Shown here: piece by piece, positions 44,873 to 53,329 of the stretch
Position numbering within the stretch: position 1 is the first letter of the stretch
Layout of the letters: every line of letters starts with the position of its first letter
Assembly: GCA_946538495.1 (NCBI GenBank)
Contig: CAMNGP010000002.1
Span: 1-64,000, forward strand
Reading direction: 5' to 3'
Origin: an uncultured Candidatus Saccharibacteria bacterium
GTDB taxonomy: Bacteria > Patescibacteriota > Saccharimonadia > Saccharimonadales > Saccharimonadaceae
Length of the DNA stretch: 64,000 nt
Notes under the pieces: generated by a model
The model's database searches: none
The model's input: the letters and a program-made list of their open reading frames with translations, nothing else
What the model was told of the DNA's origin: nothing
Translations under genes and position numbers: made by a program

Positions 44873-45733
44873 TTATACTCCTAACCTTGCTTTATTCTTT
44901 TTATGCTTTTTAATAATCATAATAACTGTGGCAATTATTGCGGCTAAAGTAAGTATCGCGAGCGCCAAGAACCAGATGGGGCAAATAATGATGTCTTTTT
45001 CTTCCTTTGAGACATCACCATTATAATATATTGTTTGATTAACCTTAATCACGCCGAGTGCAGGAAGATTGCTGATTTCGCGTTCAACGTAACGCTCAGA
45101 ATCTGGCATGATGATTTCGTTGTATTCGCCATCATTTTCTTCGGTTGGCAAAATCACCCGTCCAGTAAAGAAATCCGAAACCGTAATCACAAATGTAGCG
45201 TCTTCGTGGACGTTGCCTCCGTTAGTAATGAGAGCGCCAACGGTGACTGGAGTAGAGGTGACAAAGCCAGGAATATTATTCTCTAAGATTTCACCTACGT
45301 GTCTTGTTTCGCCAGCTACTTGTGCATAGACTAGGCTGGCTAATTCGAAAACGTTTTGCACCGCAACACCCTGTGTACTGCTAGCCTCGTTATTGGAGGA
45401 TACTGCAATGGCGGCATATTGACCACCGGCCGGAGCATCTTCTGGCACTTTAATGGTGAATTTGATTTCTTTTGATTCGTTAGGTTTAACTTCACCAGTC
45501 GGTTCCTCGACAGTAATCCATTTTGCAATGGCTGTGTGGTCACTATCCGTAGTTAGATCGGCAGTATAATCTCTACCAACGACGCCGTACGGCAATAATG
45601 AAACTTTGTACGAGAAATTTTCCGTAGCATCAGCTGGATTTACAATAGTAATGGAGCCATCATACGATTCTCCTGGTTCCAAATTGCCAAAACGTTGGCT
45701 CATTGGGAGAACCGTAAAAGTATTATTATCCAT
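44873..45733 (-). CDS. DUF916-like beta-sandwich protein with C-terminal membrane anchor
   Basis: 286 aa. Extracellular-type Ig-like domains: LEPGESYDGSITIVNPAD and KPNESKEIKFTIKVP are typical of DUF916 (WxL-interacting) proteins. A C-terminal transmembrane helix (about 250-275) and a Lys-rich tail orient the domain outside. Surprisingly no signal peptide is present: the start ATG 45733 has a strong GGAGG and there is no upstream in-frame extension. Export may rely on the C-terminal helix alone or the protein may be cytoplasmic. Confidence 0.75.
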   Translation of the reverse strand: MDNNTFTVLPMSQRFGNLEPGESYDGSITIVNPADATENFSYKVSLLPYGVVGRDYTADLTTDSDHTAIAKWITVEEPTGEVKPNESKEIKFTIKVPEDAPAGGQYAAIAVSSNNEASSTQGVAVQNVFELASLVYAQVAGETRHVGEILENNIPGFVTSTPVTVGALITNGGNVHEDATFVITVSDFFTGRVILPTEENDGEYNEIIMPDSERYVEREISNLPALGVIKVNQTIYYNGDVSKEEKDIIICPIWFLALAILTLAAIIATVIMIIKKHKKNKARLGV

Positions 45734-45771
45734 TTTTCCTCCGCAGTTATTTTTCTAATTATATCAGAAGA

Positions 45772-46320
45772 TTACTCTACCTGCAAAATTTTGCCAGTGC
45801 CTAATTCGAGATGAAGAAGACGTTGATTCTTGGAACCACGAAATCTTAAGCTTAAATCTCTTTGAGCTAGAATAAATGGTCCATCGATTAATGCATCTAA
45901 AGATTTAAGAAGCTCCCACGGCTCTTTGCCATATTCTTTGATAATCTCATAGGTAAAACCAGAAAAACTCCAAATATTCCAACCAAATTCTTGACGCGCA
46001 TAATCGGCAATTTCTTTGCAAGCCTTAGCCTGGACGAATGGTTCCCCACCGCAGAATGTTAGTCCTACCTGACCTTTAAAACTAGCAAGCTCCTTTTTGA
46101 TATCTTCGATTTTTACCAAAGTGCCGCTTTCATAGTCCCAGGTTTCGGGATTTTGACATCCTGGGCAATGATTAGGGCAACCTTGAGTCCAAAGAACCAC
46201 ACGAAGGCCATCACCATTAACGATGTTGTCGTGTTCGAGCGGGCCGGAGAGACGAATATATCCCTCCGGCGTTTCGAGCTGTTTAGCGATTTTGGCAAGT
46301 GAAATCTTGTGCCAATCCAT
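45772..46320 (-). CDS. nrdG: Anaerobic ribonucleotide reductase activase
   Basis: 182 aa. Radical-SAM enzyme that installs the glycyl radical on NrdD. The CX3CX2C motif is CPNHCPGC, followed by the NPETWD signature and GGEPF. An N-terminal extension of about 20 residues precedes the usual start. The ATG overlaps the nrdD stop by 1 nt (TAATG). Notably, its usual target site is missing from NrdD here. Confidence 0.95.
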   Translation of the reverse strand: MDWHKISLAKIAKQLETPEGYIRLSGPLEHDNIVNGDGLRVVLWTQGCPNHCPGCQNPETWDYESGTLVKIEDIKKELASFKGQVGLTFCGGEPFVQAKACKEIADYARQEFGWNIWSFSGFTYEIIKEYGKEPWELLKSLDALIDGPFILAQRDLSLRFRGSKNQRLLHLELGTGKILQVE

Positions 46321-48515
46321 TATTCCCCTTTCGCGCAGCTGCAGACTTTTTCAAATGGAAGATCACCTTCGAGACGACCACAGTGTGGGCATCGATCTCC
46401 GGTAATGACACCCGAAAAGCCACAAACTGGATCGCGATCAACTGGATGGTTAACCGAACCGTAGCCAACACCTTCGTCGTGCATTTTACGAATCACGGCC
46501 TCAAAGGCAGCGATGTTCTGAGACGGGTCGCCATCGAGCTCGATATAGGTAATGTGGCCAGCATTGCAGAGGTTGTGATATGGCGCCTCAATTTCAATCT
46601 TTTCAAAAGCAGAAATTGGATAATAAACTGGCACATGGAACGAATTGGTATAAAACTCTCGGTCGGTCACGCCTTTGATTTTGCCGTATTCCTTGCGATC
46701 AATCTTAGTAAAGCGGCCGGCGATACCTTCGGCAGGCGTAGCAAGTAGCGAGAAATTGAGTTTATACTTTTTAGAGAACTGGTCGCATTTTTCGCGCATG
46801 TGGGTGATAATATCAAGACCAAGCTCACGAGCATCTTCATCTTCGCCGTGGTGTTTGCCAACCATAGCAACCAAGGTTTCGGCAAGGCCAATAAAGCCAA
46901 TTGACAATGTGCCATGCTTGATTACATCCCTCAAGGTGTCGTTAGGTCCAAGTTTATCGGAGCCAATCCAGTTCCCTTGCCCCATCAAGAATGGGAAGTT
47001 ACGAACATGTTGATTGGCTTGAAATTCAAAACGTTCTAAGAGTTCATCTTTTACTAGGTCAAGTTTTTCGTCGAGCTCGTGATAGAATCCATCCCAATCG
47101 GCTTCTTTGCGTTCGCCTAGGCAAATTCCATGTTTGATGCCGATACGCACTAAGTTGATGGTAGTAAACGAAAGGTTGCCTCGTCCAGTAACGATGCCAT
47201 CTGATTCTGGGAAGATAGACGCAAAAACACGGGTGCGGCAGCCCATGGTAGCAATTTCGGTACGATAATCGCCTGACTTATAATACTTAAGATTGTATGG
47301 CGCGTCGATAAAACAAAAGTTCGGGAAAAGGCGCTTGGCGGAAACTTCCATTGAACGCTTAAATAAATCGTAATTTGGATCTTCGGGATTGTAATTGATG
47401 CCTTCTTTTACCTTAAATATGGAGATTGGGAAGATAGGAGTTTCGCCCTTGCCAAGACCGTTTTCGGTAGCCTGAAGGAGATATTTAGAAACTAAGCGAC
47501 CCGATGGGCTAGTGTCTGTGCCAAAGTTGATTGAAGTAAATGGGACCTGCGCACCAGCACGCGAATGCATAGTATTAAGATTGTGTACGAATCCTTCCAT
47601 GGCTTGAAGAGTTTCACGTTCAACATCTTCGCTACTAGCATCGATGACTTCTTTGGGCCATTTAGCCTTCTTAAGTCTAGAATCGTCGCCAAATTTAATA
47701 TCATCTTTGATTTCTAATTGCAGTTTTTTGCCGGCAAATTTGTTGTATTTTTCGAGATTCTTCTTTAATGCTTTTCTAAATGATTTGTCTACACCTGGTG
47801 CCATGGCATAATCAAAATTCGGAATAGATTGACCGCCGTGTTGCTCGTTTTGGTTGGCCTGAAGGAGGATGGCGCAAAGAGCAGCATATGAGCCAATTGA
47901 GTTTGGAGTGCGCAGATGGCCGTGGCCAGTATTAAATCCACCATTTTCGAACATGACAAATGGATCAGATTGGCAACAAGTTAGCGTACCGGTTGCATAA
48001 AAATCGAGATCATGAATATGAATGTCGCCGTTATCATGGGCAGCGGCAATATCAGGGCGCAAAAGTGCAGATTTGGCAAACATCTTGGAACCTTCAGCAC
48101 CAAATTGGAGCATTTTACCCATGGCAGAGTTGCCGTCGACATTAGCGTTGGAGCGCTTAATATCGGAATCTTCAGATGCATCGGCGTGCGAAATGGTGCG
48201 ATAAATCATCATAAGGTCAGATTTGGCATCACGAATGCGCGAACGTTCCTGACGATAACGAATATAAGCACGGGCAGTCTTTTTGAAGCTTGATTCCATC
48301 AAAACTTCTTCGACGAGGTCTTGAATTTGTTCTACGTTAGGAGTGCGTGAAGTAATGGTCTCGGCAGCTTTTTTGAGAACCTTATCAGATAAAGCTTTGG
48401 CGCGGTCGTACTTGAATTCTTCTGTGGCTAGGCCCGCTTTAGCAATGGCTTCGGTGATTTTTTCTGGATCAAATTTGACGATTTTGCCGTCTCTTTTGAT
48501 AATTCTCTTGAACAT
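46320..48515 (-). CDS. nrdD: Anaerobic ribonucleoside-triphosphate reductase, lacking the glycyl-radical loop
   Basis: 731 aa. Converts NTPs to dNTPs without oxygen. ATP-cone at the N terminus (residues 1-90), barrel with cysteines (GCRTRVF, TCCQSD), and a zinc motif C-x12-C-x2-C (VCGFSGVITGDRCPHCGR). In known class III enzymes the zinc site is followed by F-E-R-I-R-R-I-T-G-Y and about 20 more residues carrying the radical glycine. Here the protein reads PFEKVCSCAKGE and stops. No frame downstream restores the motif. AAGGAGG supports the start. Confidence 0.92.
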   Translation of the reverse strand: MFKRIIKRDGKIVKFDPEKITEAIAKAGLATEEFKYDRAKALSDKVLKKAAETITSRTPNVEQIQDLVEEVLMESSFKKTARAYIRYRQERSRIRDAKSDLMMIYRTISHADASEDSDIKRSNANVDGNSAMGKMLQFGAEGSKMFAKSALLRPDIAAAHDNGDIHIHDLDFYATGTLTCCQSDPFVMFENGGFNTGHGHLRTPNSIGSYAALCAILLQANQNEQHGGQSIPNFDYAMAPGVDKSFRKALKKNLEKYNKFAGKKLQLEIKDDIKFGDDSRLKKAKWPKEVIDASSEDVERETLQAMEGFVHNLNTMHSRAGAQVPFTSINFGTDTSPSGRLVSKYLLQATENGLGKGETPIFPISIFKVKEGINYNPEDPNYDLFKRSMEVSAKRLFPNFCFIDAPYNLKYYKSGDYRTEIATMGCRTRVFASIFPESDGIVTGRGNLSFTTINLVRIGIKHGICLGERKEADWDGFYHELDEKLDLVKDELLERFEFQANQHVRNFPFLMGQGNWIGSDKLGPNDTLRDVIKHGTLSIGFIGLAETLVAMVGKHHGEDEDARELGLDIITHMREKCDQFSKKYKLNFSLLATPAEGIAGRFTKIDRKEYGKIKGVTDREFYTNSFHVPVYYPISAFEKIEIEAPYHNLCNAGHITYIELDGDPSQNIAAFEAVIRKMHDEGVGYGSVNHPVDRDPVCGFSGVITGDRCPHCGRLEGDLPFEKVCSCAKGE

Positions 48516-48560
48516 GGTTTACCTCCTTCGTATGTTCAGGTGTTTTTGTTATGACGCTAC

Positions 48561-48607
48561 ATTTAGTGTACGTTACTTAGTATATAGCACTAAATATGGA
48601 ATTGCAA
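48561..48607 (-). promoter_or_regulatory. nrdD promoter with inverted-repeat operator
   Basis: Minus strand: -35 TTGCAA (48602-48607), 17 nt, -10 TATACT (48579-48584). An 8-bp inverted repeat, ATTTAGTG (48561-48568) and CACTAAAT (48588-48595), brackets the -10. The placement fits a repressor such as NrdR, although the boxes do not match its consensus closely. Confidence 0.55.
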
Positions 48608-48634
48608 GTACTTTTTGTGGTTATTTTTAGATAA

Positions 48635-49693
48635 TCATCGCAAAAATCCGTTGATAATTTTGGATTCGGCTTGTTGCCTGGTGAGCCCTAGGGTCATAAG
48701 TTTAGTTAATTGATCGCCGGCGATTTTGCCGATGGCAGCTTCGTGAATTAGCTCAGCATCCTTAGTTTTAGCATCTAGGGCTGGTATAGCATGAACTTCT
48801 GCCTGATCCATCAAAATAGCATCGCATTCTGAGTGACCACGACAAATATTATTCCCTATTATGGTGGCCCTGAAGGTTTGTTTTGATAAATCTTGGGCGA
48901 CAGAGCGCGAAGCGATGTCGGCAACGGAATTTTTGCCGTCTAATTCAACCTCGTAGATGCTTTCCGCAGCTTGGCGTCCATGGGTCATTAGACGCTCTTT
49001 AACGAAGATTTTTGCGTTATTTTTGGCAGTGGCGGTGGTTTTGCGAATAGTAGAGTCTACTCCTTTTATTTGTTCCATTTCGAGTTCAGCCGTGGCGCCA
49101 TCTTCTAGATAAACTTCCGTGACAGGATTTAAAATTTTGCCACCCCTACCTGGCCCAAAACCATAATGTCTTTCAATGTATTTAATCTTAGAATTCTTAC
49201 CAACATAAAACCTATGTATGCCATCATGCACCGAATCTTCGGGTCCGCAATTATAAATGCCGCAGCCGGCAATAATAGTGGCTTCTACGTTTTCTTCAAT
49301 ATGAAAATCATTGTAAACAACCTCTTTGAGACCGGTTGCAGAAATTGCCACCGGGATGTGTACTGCTTCGTTTTTAGTGTCTTTTTTTATGTAGATGTCT
49401 AGACCTTTGCCGCCTTCTTTGGGCACTACGTTGATATTTTTAGTAGATTTTCGTCCAACGGATTTGCCATTGACGCGGAAATTGTAGGCACCCTCGGGAA
49501 TTAGCTGAGATGATGTTTCTCGGGCCGCGTCGCTCGCTCCCGTCGACCCTGCGGGTCGTCCGCGTCCCAAGGGGCGGTCCGCCACGGGGCTCGCGCGCTC
49601 GTCCTCGCCTTGCCAGGCTCCGGATTCCCTCGAAACATCACTCTCGGCTAATATCTCACAAAAGATCTGTCTTTCCTCGTCAGTCAGTTTCAT
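48635..49693 (-). CDS. sufB: Fe-S cluster assembly scaffold SufB/SufD
   Basis: 352 aa. A SufB/D beta-helix protein (RGHSECDAILMDQAEVHAIP, HEAAIGKIAGDQL) that assembles clusters with SufC. Conserved SufB Cys and Glu are hard to assign, so SufB or SufD is uncertain; a single SufBD protein is common in archaea and some CPR. Residues about 19-61 are an Arg/Pro/Gly-rich insertion encoded by a GC-rich element (49512-49639). AGGAG precedes the start, which lies 14 nt inside sufC. Confidence 0.9.
   Translation of the reverse strand: MKLTDEERQIFCEILAESDVSRESGAWQGEDERASPVADRPLGRGRPAGSTGASDAARETSSQLIPEGAYNFRVNGKSVGRKSTKNINVVPKEGGKGLDIYIKKDTKNEAVHIPVAISATGLKEVVYNDFHIEENVEATIIAGCGIYNCGPEDSVHDGIHRFYVGKNSKIKYIERHYGFGPGRGGKILNPVTEVYLEDGATAELEMEQIKGVDSTIRKTTATAKNNAKIFVKERLMTHGRQAAESIYEVELDGKNSVADIASRSVAQDLSKQTFRATIIGNNICRGHSECDAILMDQAEVHAIPALDAKTKDAELIHEAAIGKIAGDQLTKLMTLGLTRQQAESKIINGFLR
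49512..49639 (-). repeat. In-frame GC-rich hairpin element within sufB
   Basis: 128 bp bounded by GATGTTTC (49512-49519) and GAAACATC (49632-49639), with an internal CGACCC-TGC-GGGTCG hairpin. Much higher GC than flanking codons and inserted in frame in a nonconserved N-terminal stretch. Similar ends to the gyrA element (GATGTGTC/GACACATC). Confidence 0.6.
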
Positions 49694-50378
49694 GATTTAC
49701 TCCTGTAATTTGTGGTAAGATTTTTTCTGGCGAGCCATGCGTTTTAATCTTGCCAGCCTCTAAGACGATAATCTTGTCGGCAATCTTTAGAATGCGTTCT
49801 TGATGAGAAATGACAAGGATGGTTTTTTTCTCGGCTTTTAGTTTTTTAAATACCTTGGTGAGGTTTTCAAAACTCCAGAGGTCGATACCGGCTTCTGGCT
49901 CGTCAAAAATTAGGATTTCGGCGTTTCTAGCTAAAACGGTTGCAATTTCGATGCGTTTTAATTCCCCGCCGGAGAGTTTGTCGTTTACTTCTCGCGTTAG
50001 ATATTGTTCTGGATTCAAACCAACTTTTTCCAAATATTTGCCGGCTTCGTCTTTTTCCATCATTGCACCACTAGCAATATTTAGTAAATCACAAACTTTG
50101 ATTCCTTTAAATTTTACTGGTTGCTGAAAAGAAAAAGCAATGCCCTTCTTTGCTCGCTCAGTAATCGATAAATTAGTAATGTCTGTATCATTATAAATTA
50201 TTTGGCCACTGGTGGGGTTTTTAATACCGATGATGATTTGCGCAAGCGTAGACTTGCCGCTGCCGTTCGGCCCAGTAATTACGACAAAATCTCCAGAATT
50301 CACTTTCAGCGAAACTAGGTCTAGGATTTTCCTAGACCCACCTTTGATTGAGTAGTTTATATTTTTCAGTTCCAACAT
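49680..50378 (-). CDS. sufC: Fe-S cluster assembly ATPase
   Basis: 232 aa, full length. ABC ATPase that powers Suf assembly. Walker A GPNGSGKSTL, signature LSGGELKRIE and Walker B ILIFDEPEAGID are intact. The start lies 9 nt after the CCA of tRNA-Val(CAC), with no Shine-Dalgarno, so a shared transcript that is cut at the tRNA 3' end would leave almost no leader. Overlaps sufB by 14 nt. Confidence 0.95.
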   Translation of the reverse strand: MLELKNINYSIKGGSRKILDLVSLKVNSGDFVVITGPNGSGKSTLAQIIIGIKNPTSGQIIYNDTDITNLSITERAKKGIAFSFQQPVKFKGIKVCDLLNIASGAMMEKDEAGKYLEKVGLNPEQYLTREVNDKLSGGELKRIEIATVLARNAEILIFDEPEAGIDLWSFENLTKVFKKLKAEKKTILVISHQERILKIADKIIVLEAGKIKTHGSPEKILPQITGVNHETD

Positions 50379-50386
50379 GAATAATT

Positions 50387-50463
50387 TGGTGGGGATTACA
50401 GGGCTTGAACCTGTGACCTTACGAATGTGAATCGTACGCTCTAGCCAACTGAGCTAAATCCCC
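50387..50463 (-). tRNA. tRNA-Val (anticodon CAC)
   Basis: 77 nt with encoded CCA. Acceptor GGGGATT/AATCCCC, D stem GCTC/GAGC, anticodon stem TACGA/TCGTA with loop TTCACAT, T arm ACAGG-TTCAAGC-CCTGT. All stems pair. Just upstream of sufC on the same strand. Confidence 0.96.
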
Positions 50464-50472
50464 AAAGTGTGC

Positions 50473-50482
50473 TATAATTATA
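50473..50482. promoter_or_regulatory. Palindromic -10 shared by prfA and tRNA-Val/sufC
   Basis: TATAATTATA reads as TATAAT on both strands (50473-50478 plus; 50477-50482 minus). On the plus strand it is 6 nt before the prfA ATG; on the minus strand it is 13 nt before the tRNA. The two transcripts share this element. Confidence 0.7.
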
Positions 50483-50484
50483 GC

Positions 50485-51522
50485 ATGGATTTAACGAAAA
50501 TCAAAGAGGAGCTTGAGGGGCTGGAGGAGTTTTTGGCTCGTCCTGACGCATATGCTGATAGTAGTTTTGGTGCCAAAAATAAGCGCGCCAATGTTTTACG
50601 CGAAATTCTAGAATTGAACAAAAAAATTGAACATTTTTCCACAAGATTAACAGAGACGGAGGCACTAGTTAATGATTCGGAGCTCGGTGATATCGCTAAG
50701 GAAGATGTAGCTAATTTAAAGGAGCAAATCGCAGCGACACAAGCAAAACTAGAAGAGCTCTTGATTCCGCGTGATCCTGCCGATGACAAGCCAGCAATTG
50801 TTGAAATCCGCGCCGGAGCTGGTGGCGATGAGGCTTCCCTGTTTGCGGGCGAGCTATACCGCATGTATTTAAAGTATGCCGAAGCACACGGGCTTAGATC
50901 CGAATTAATTTCAGAGAATCTAAACGAGGCGGGTGGCACGAAAGAGGTGATTTTTAAGATTTCGGGCGATAATGCCTATGGGCAATTGAAATTCGAAGGC
51001 GGCGTACACCGTGTACAGCGCGTGCCAGTCACAGAGTCGCAAGGACGCATTCATACTTCCACAGTGACGGTGGCAGTGCTGCCCGAGGCATCAGAACAGG
51101 AACTAGAAATCAATCCTGAGGATTTGCGTATTGATATCTATCGCTCGGGCGGTCATGGCGGCCAAGGAGTTAATACTACTGATTCAGCAGTGCGTATTAC
51201 TCATATCCCCACAGGTATTGTAGTAGCAATGCAGGATGAGCGCAGCCAGCAGCAAAACCGCGTGAAAGCAATGAATATTTTGCGTTCTAGATTACTTGAA
51301 AAAAAGAAGGAGGAGGAATTAAAGAACGCTTCCGAGGCGCGCAAGTCATTAATTGGCACGGGTGACCGAAGCGAAAAGATTCGGACCTATAATTTTCCGC
51401 AAGACCGAGTTACAGACCATAGAATTCATTATTCTCGATCTAATATTCCGGCGGTGATGGATGGCGATATTGAAGATATTATTCAGGAACTAACCAAACA
51501 TGAACGAGGGCTCCAAAGTTAA
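50485..51522 (+). CDS. prfA: Peptide chain release factor 1
   Basis: 345 aa from ATG 50485; an upstream ATG at 50467 lies before the -10 and is not used. Recognises UAA/UAG with the PVT tripeptide ([10 protein letters not shown]) and triggers release through the GGQ motif ([16 protein letters not shown]). TATAAT ends 6 nt before the ATG and no Shine-Dalgarno is present, suggesting leaderless translation. Overlaps prmC by 23 nt. Confidence 0.96.
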   Translation: MDLTKIKEELEGLEEFLARPDAYADSSFGAKNKRANVLREILELNKKIEHFSTRLTETEALVNDSELGDIAKEDVANLKEQIAATQAKLEELLIPRDPADDKPAIVEIRAGAGGDEASLFAGELYRMYLKYAEAHGLRSELISENLNEAGGTKEVIFKISGDNAYGQLKFEGGVHRVQRVPVTESQGRIHTSTVTVAVLPEASEQELEINPEDLRIDIYRSGGHGGQGVNTTDSAVRITHIPTGIVVAMQDERSQQQNRVKAMNILRSRLLEKKKEEELKNASEARKSLIGTGDRSEKIRTYNFPQDRVTDHRIHYSRSNIPAVMDGDIEDIIQELTKHERGLQS

Positions 51523-52156
51523 TTTTTACGGACGCGACTTTGATATTACGCCCGACGTCTTAATTCCCCGCCCCGAAACGGAAATGGTGGTGGATGCAGT
51601 ACTGAATTTGGCTGGCAAAAGCTATCTACCTGGCGTGAAGCCGGCGCCTAGGGTTTTGCCGAGAAATCCGCGAATATTGGACGTAGGAACTGGCTCTGGA
51701 TGTGTGGCGATTAGTTTGGCTTTAGAACTATCGGAAGCAGCCGTGACGGCTTGTGACGTATCAAAAAAGGCATTAATGGTAGCGAAAAAGAACGCAAAAA
51801 ACCTTGGTACAAAGATCGAGTTTGTTGAATCAGATTTGCTTAGTGATGTTTTGGGCGATTTTGATGTAATTGTAGCTAATTTGCCCTATGTGGACGCCGA
51901 TTGGGATTGGATAGATAAAAAGGCCTTGTCGCGCGAGCCGGCGATCGCCCTTTATGCTGGAGACGGCGGACTAGCTTTAATTAAGAAACTAATAGGCCAG
52001 GCTGCCAAACGAAAGACTAAGTATCTTATTCTGGAAGCTGATCCCTGCCAGCATGAAAAAGTCATCCAATACGCTAGCAATTATAATTACTCCTTACTCG
52101 AAACTCGTGGGTTTTGTCTAGTTTTTACTCTGGATAACCTTCGAGTGTTACGTTGA
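51500..52156 (+). CDS. prmC: Release-factor glutamine methyltransferase, short
   Basis: 218 aa against about 280. Methylates the GGQ glutamine of the release factor encoded just upstream. SAM-binding motif [16 protein letters not shown] is intact; the usual NPPY catalytic motif reads NLPYV. The N-terminal helical domain that helps bind the factor is missing, as the gene begins close to [10 protein letters not shown]. Overlaps the end of htrA by 32 nt on the opposite strand. Confidence 0.92.
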   Translation: MNEGSKVNFYGRDFDITPDVLIPRPETEMVVDAVLNLAGKSYLPGVKPAPRVLPRNPRILDVGTGSGCVAISLALELSEAAVTACDVSKKALMVAKKNAKNLGTKIEFVESDLLSDVLGDFDVIVANLPYVDADWDWIDKKALSREPAIALYAGDGGLALIKKLIGQAAKRKTKYLILEADPCQHEKVIQYASNYNYSLLETRGFCLVFTLDNLRVLR

Positions 52157-53318
52157 TGGCGATTTCTTTGCCTTCACGAACTACGGTAAGTTGTACGGTA
52201 TCGCCTGGTTTGTATTCGCCAATTAAACTAGCGAGCGAGCCAGCAGCGCCAACTTCTACGCCATTTATCTTGGTGACGATATCCTTATCCTTGAGGCCAG
52301 CTTTGGCGGCAGGGCTATCTTTTACGATAGCAGAATAGCTAGAAGAGCTATAAAGATAGGCGCCGGAGTTTACTGGCAAATTAAATTCTTTAGCAACTTC
52401 TGGAGTGATTTCTAAACTATAAATTCCAAGATAAGTACGTTCGGCTTTGCCGTTCTCGATTAGCTGTGCCAACATGCCTTTGACACTGGAGATTGGGATA
52501 GCAAAACCCATGTTTTCGGCCGAAGTCGAGGTGGCAGTGTTGATACCAATAACTTCACCAGCAGCATTCACCAACGGACCTCCAGAATTGCCCGAATTAA
52601 TTGCAGCGTCAGTCTGAATCATGTCAGTAAGAGTTTCAGAGTTTTGGCCACTACCATCTGAGGCTGTGACCGAACGGCCAGTGCCAGAAATAATACCAGA
52701 AGTGACGGTGTTTTGATATTCTCCTAAAGCATTGCCGATGGCGATTACTTGTTGGCCAACATGAATGGTTTTTGAATCGCCCAAGGTTGCAGCATTCAAA
52801 TCTGAAACATCTTTAATCTTGAGAAACGCAACATCGTTTAATGGGTCGGTAGTAACGACTTCGACATCTTTGTATGTTGTGCCATCATCAAGAATAACGG
52901 TGACCTTGGTGGCTCCATTAATTACGTGCTTATTCGTGACGATGTATCCATCGCTGGTTGCAATAATACCAGTACCAGCAGCTGAAGAATCGTAGCTTTG
53001 GCCAAAATAATTCATGACTTTGGTAGATGTAACAATAGAAACAACGCTTTTAGATACCTTCTCGGCCACATCGGCAATTGAGCCTTCGGTGAAATTGGCC
53101 GAATTGCCATCACTGCCACTGTTCAAAAAGGTAATAGGAGTGTTTGATTTTTCGAACCCTAGCCAACCAAGCACCATGCCGCCGCTACCAAACACAAGTG
53201 CCAATACTGCTAGAATAATCGCGAGAGAGTTCTTATTGGTTTTTTCTCCTCTTGTTGCTGGCTCTACCTTCTGAACGTTTTCTTTCGCTTCAACAATTTC
53301 ACCCTTTTCTTTTTCCAT
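52125..53318 (-). CDS. htrA: HtrA/DegP-type membrane-anchored serine protease
   Basis: 397 aa. N-terminal transmembrane helix (about 30-52), trypsin-like domain with the triad His (TNKHVINGATK), Asp (LNDVAFLKI) and Ser (GNSGGPLVNAAG), then one PDZ domain. Handles misfolded exported proteins, here probably including the adhesins. AAAGGAG precedes the start. Its 3' end runs 32 nt into prmC on the opposite strand. Confidence 0.96.
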   Translation of the reverse strand: MEKEKGEIVEAKENVQKVEPATRGEKTNKNSLAIILAVLALVFGSGGMVLGWLGFEKSNTPITFLNSGSDGNSANFTEGSIADVAEKVSKSVVSIVTSTKVMNYFGQSYDSSAAGTGIIATSDGYIVTNKHVINGATKVTVILDDGTTYKDVEVVTTDPLNDVAFLKIKDVSDLNAATLGDSKTIHVGQQVIAIGNALGEYQNTVTSGIISGTGRSVTASDGSGQNSETLTDMIQTDAAINSGNSGGPLVNAAGEVIGINTATSTSAENMGFAIPISSVKGMLAQLIENGKAERTYLGIYSLEITPEVAKEFNLPVNSGAYLYSSSSYSAIVKDSPAAKAGLKDKDIVTKINGVEVGAAGSLASLIGEYKPGDTVQLTVVREGKEIAINVTLEGYPE

Positions 53319-53329
53319 TCTTTCTCCTT

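Noticed and set aside
46318..46420. A frameshift restoring the NrdD glycyl loop
   Set aside because: The three minus-strand frames beyond the stop encode no RxxGY-like motif in about 100 nt.
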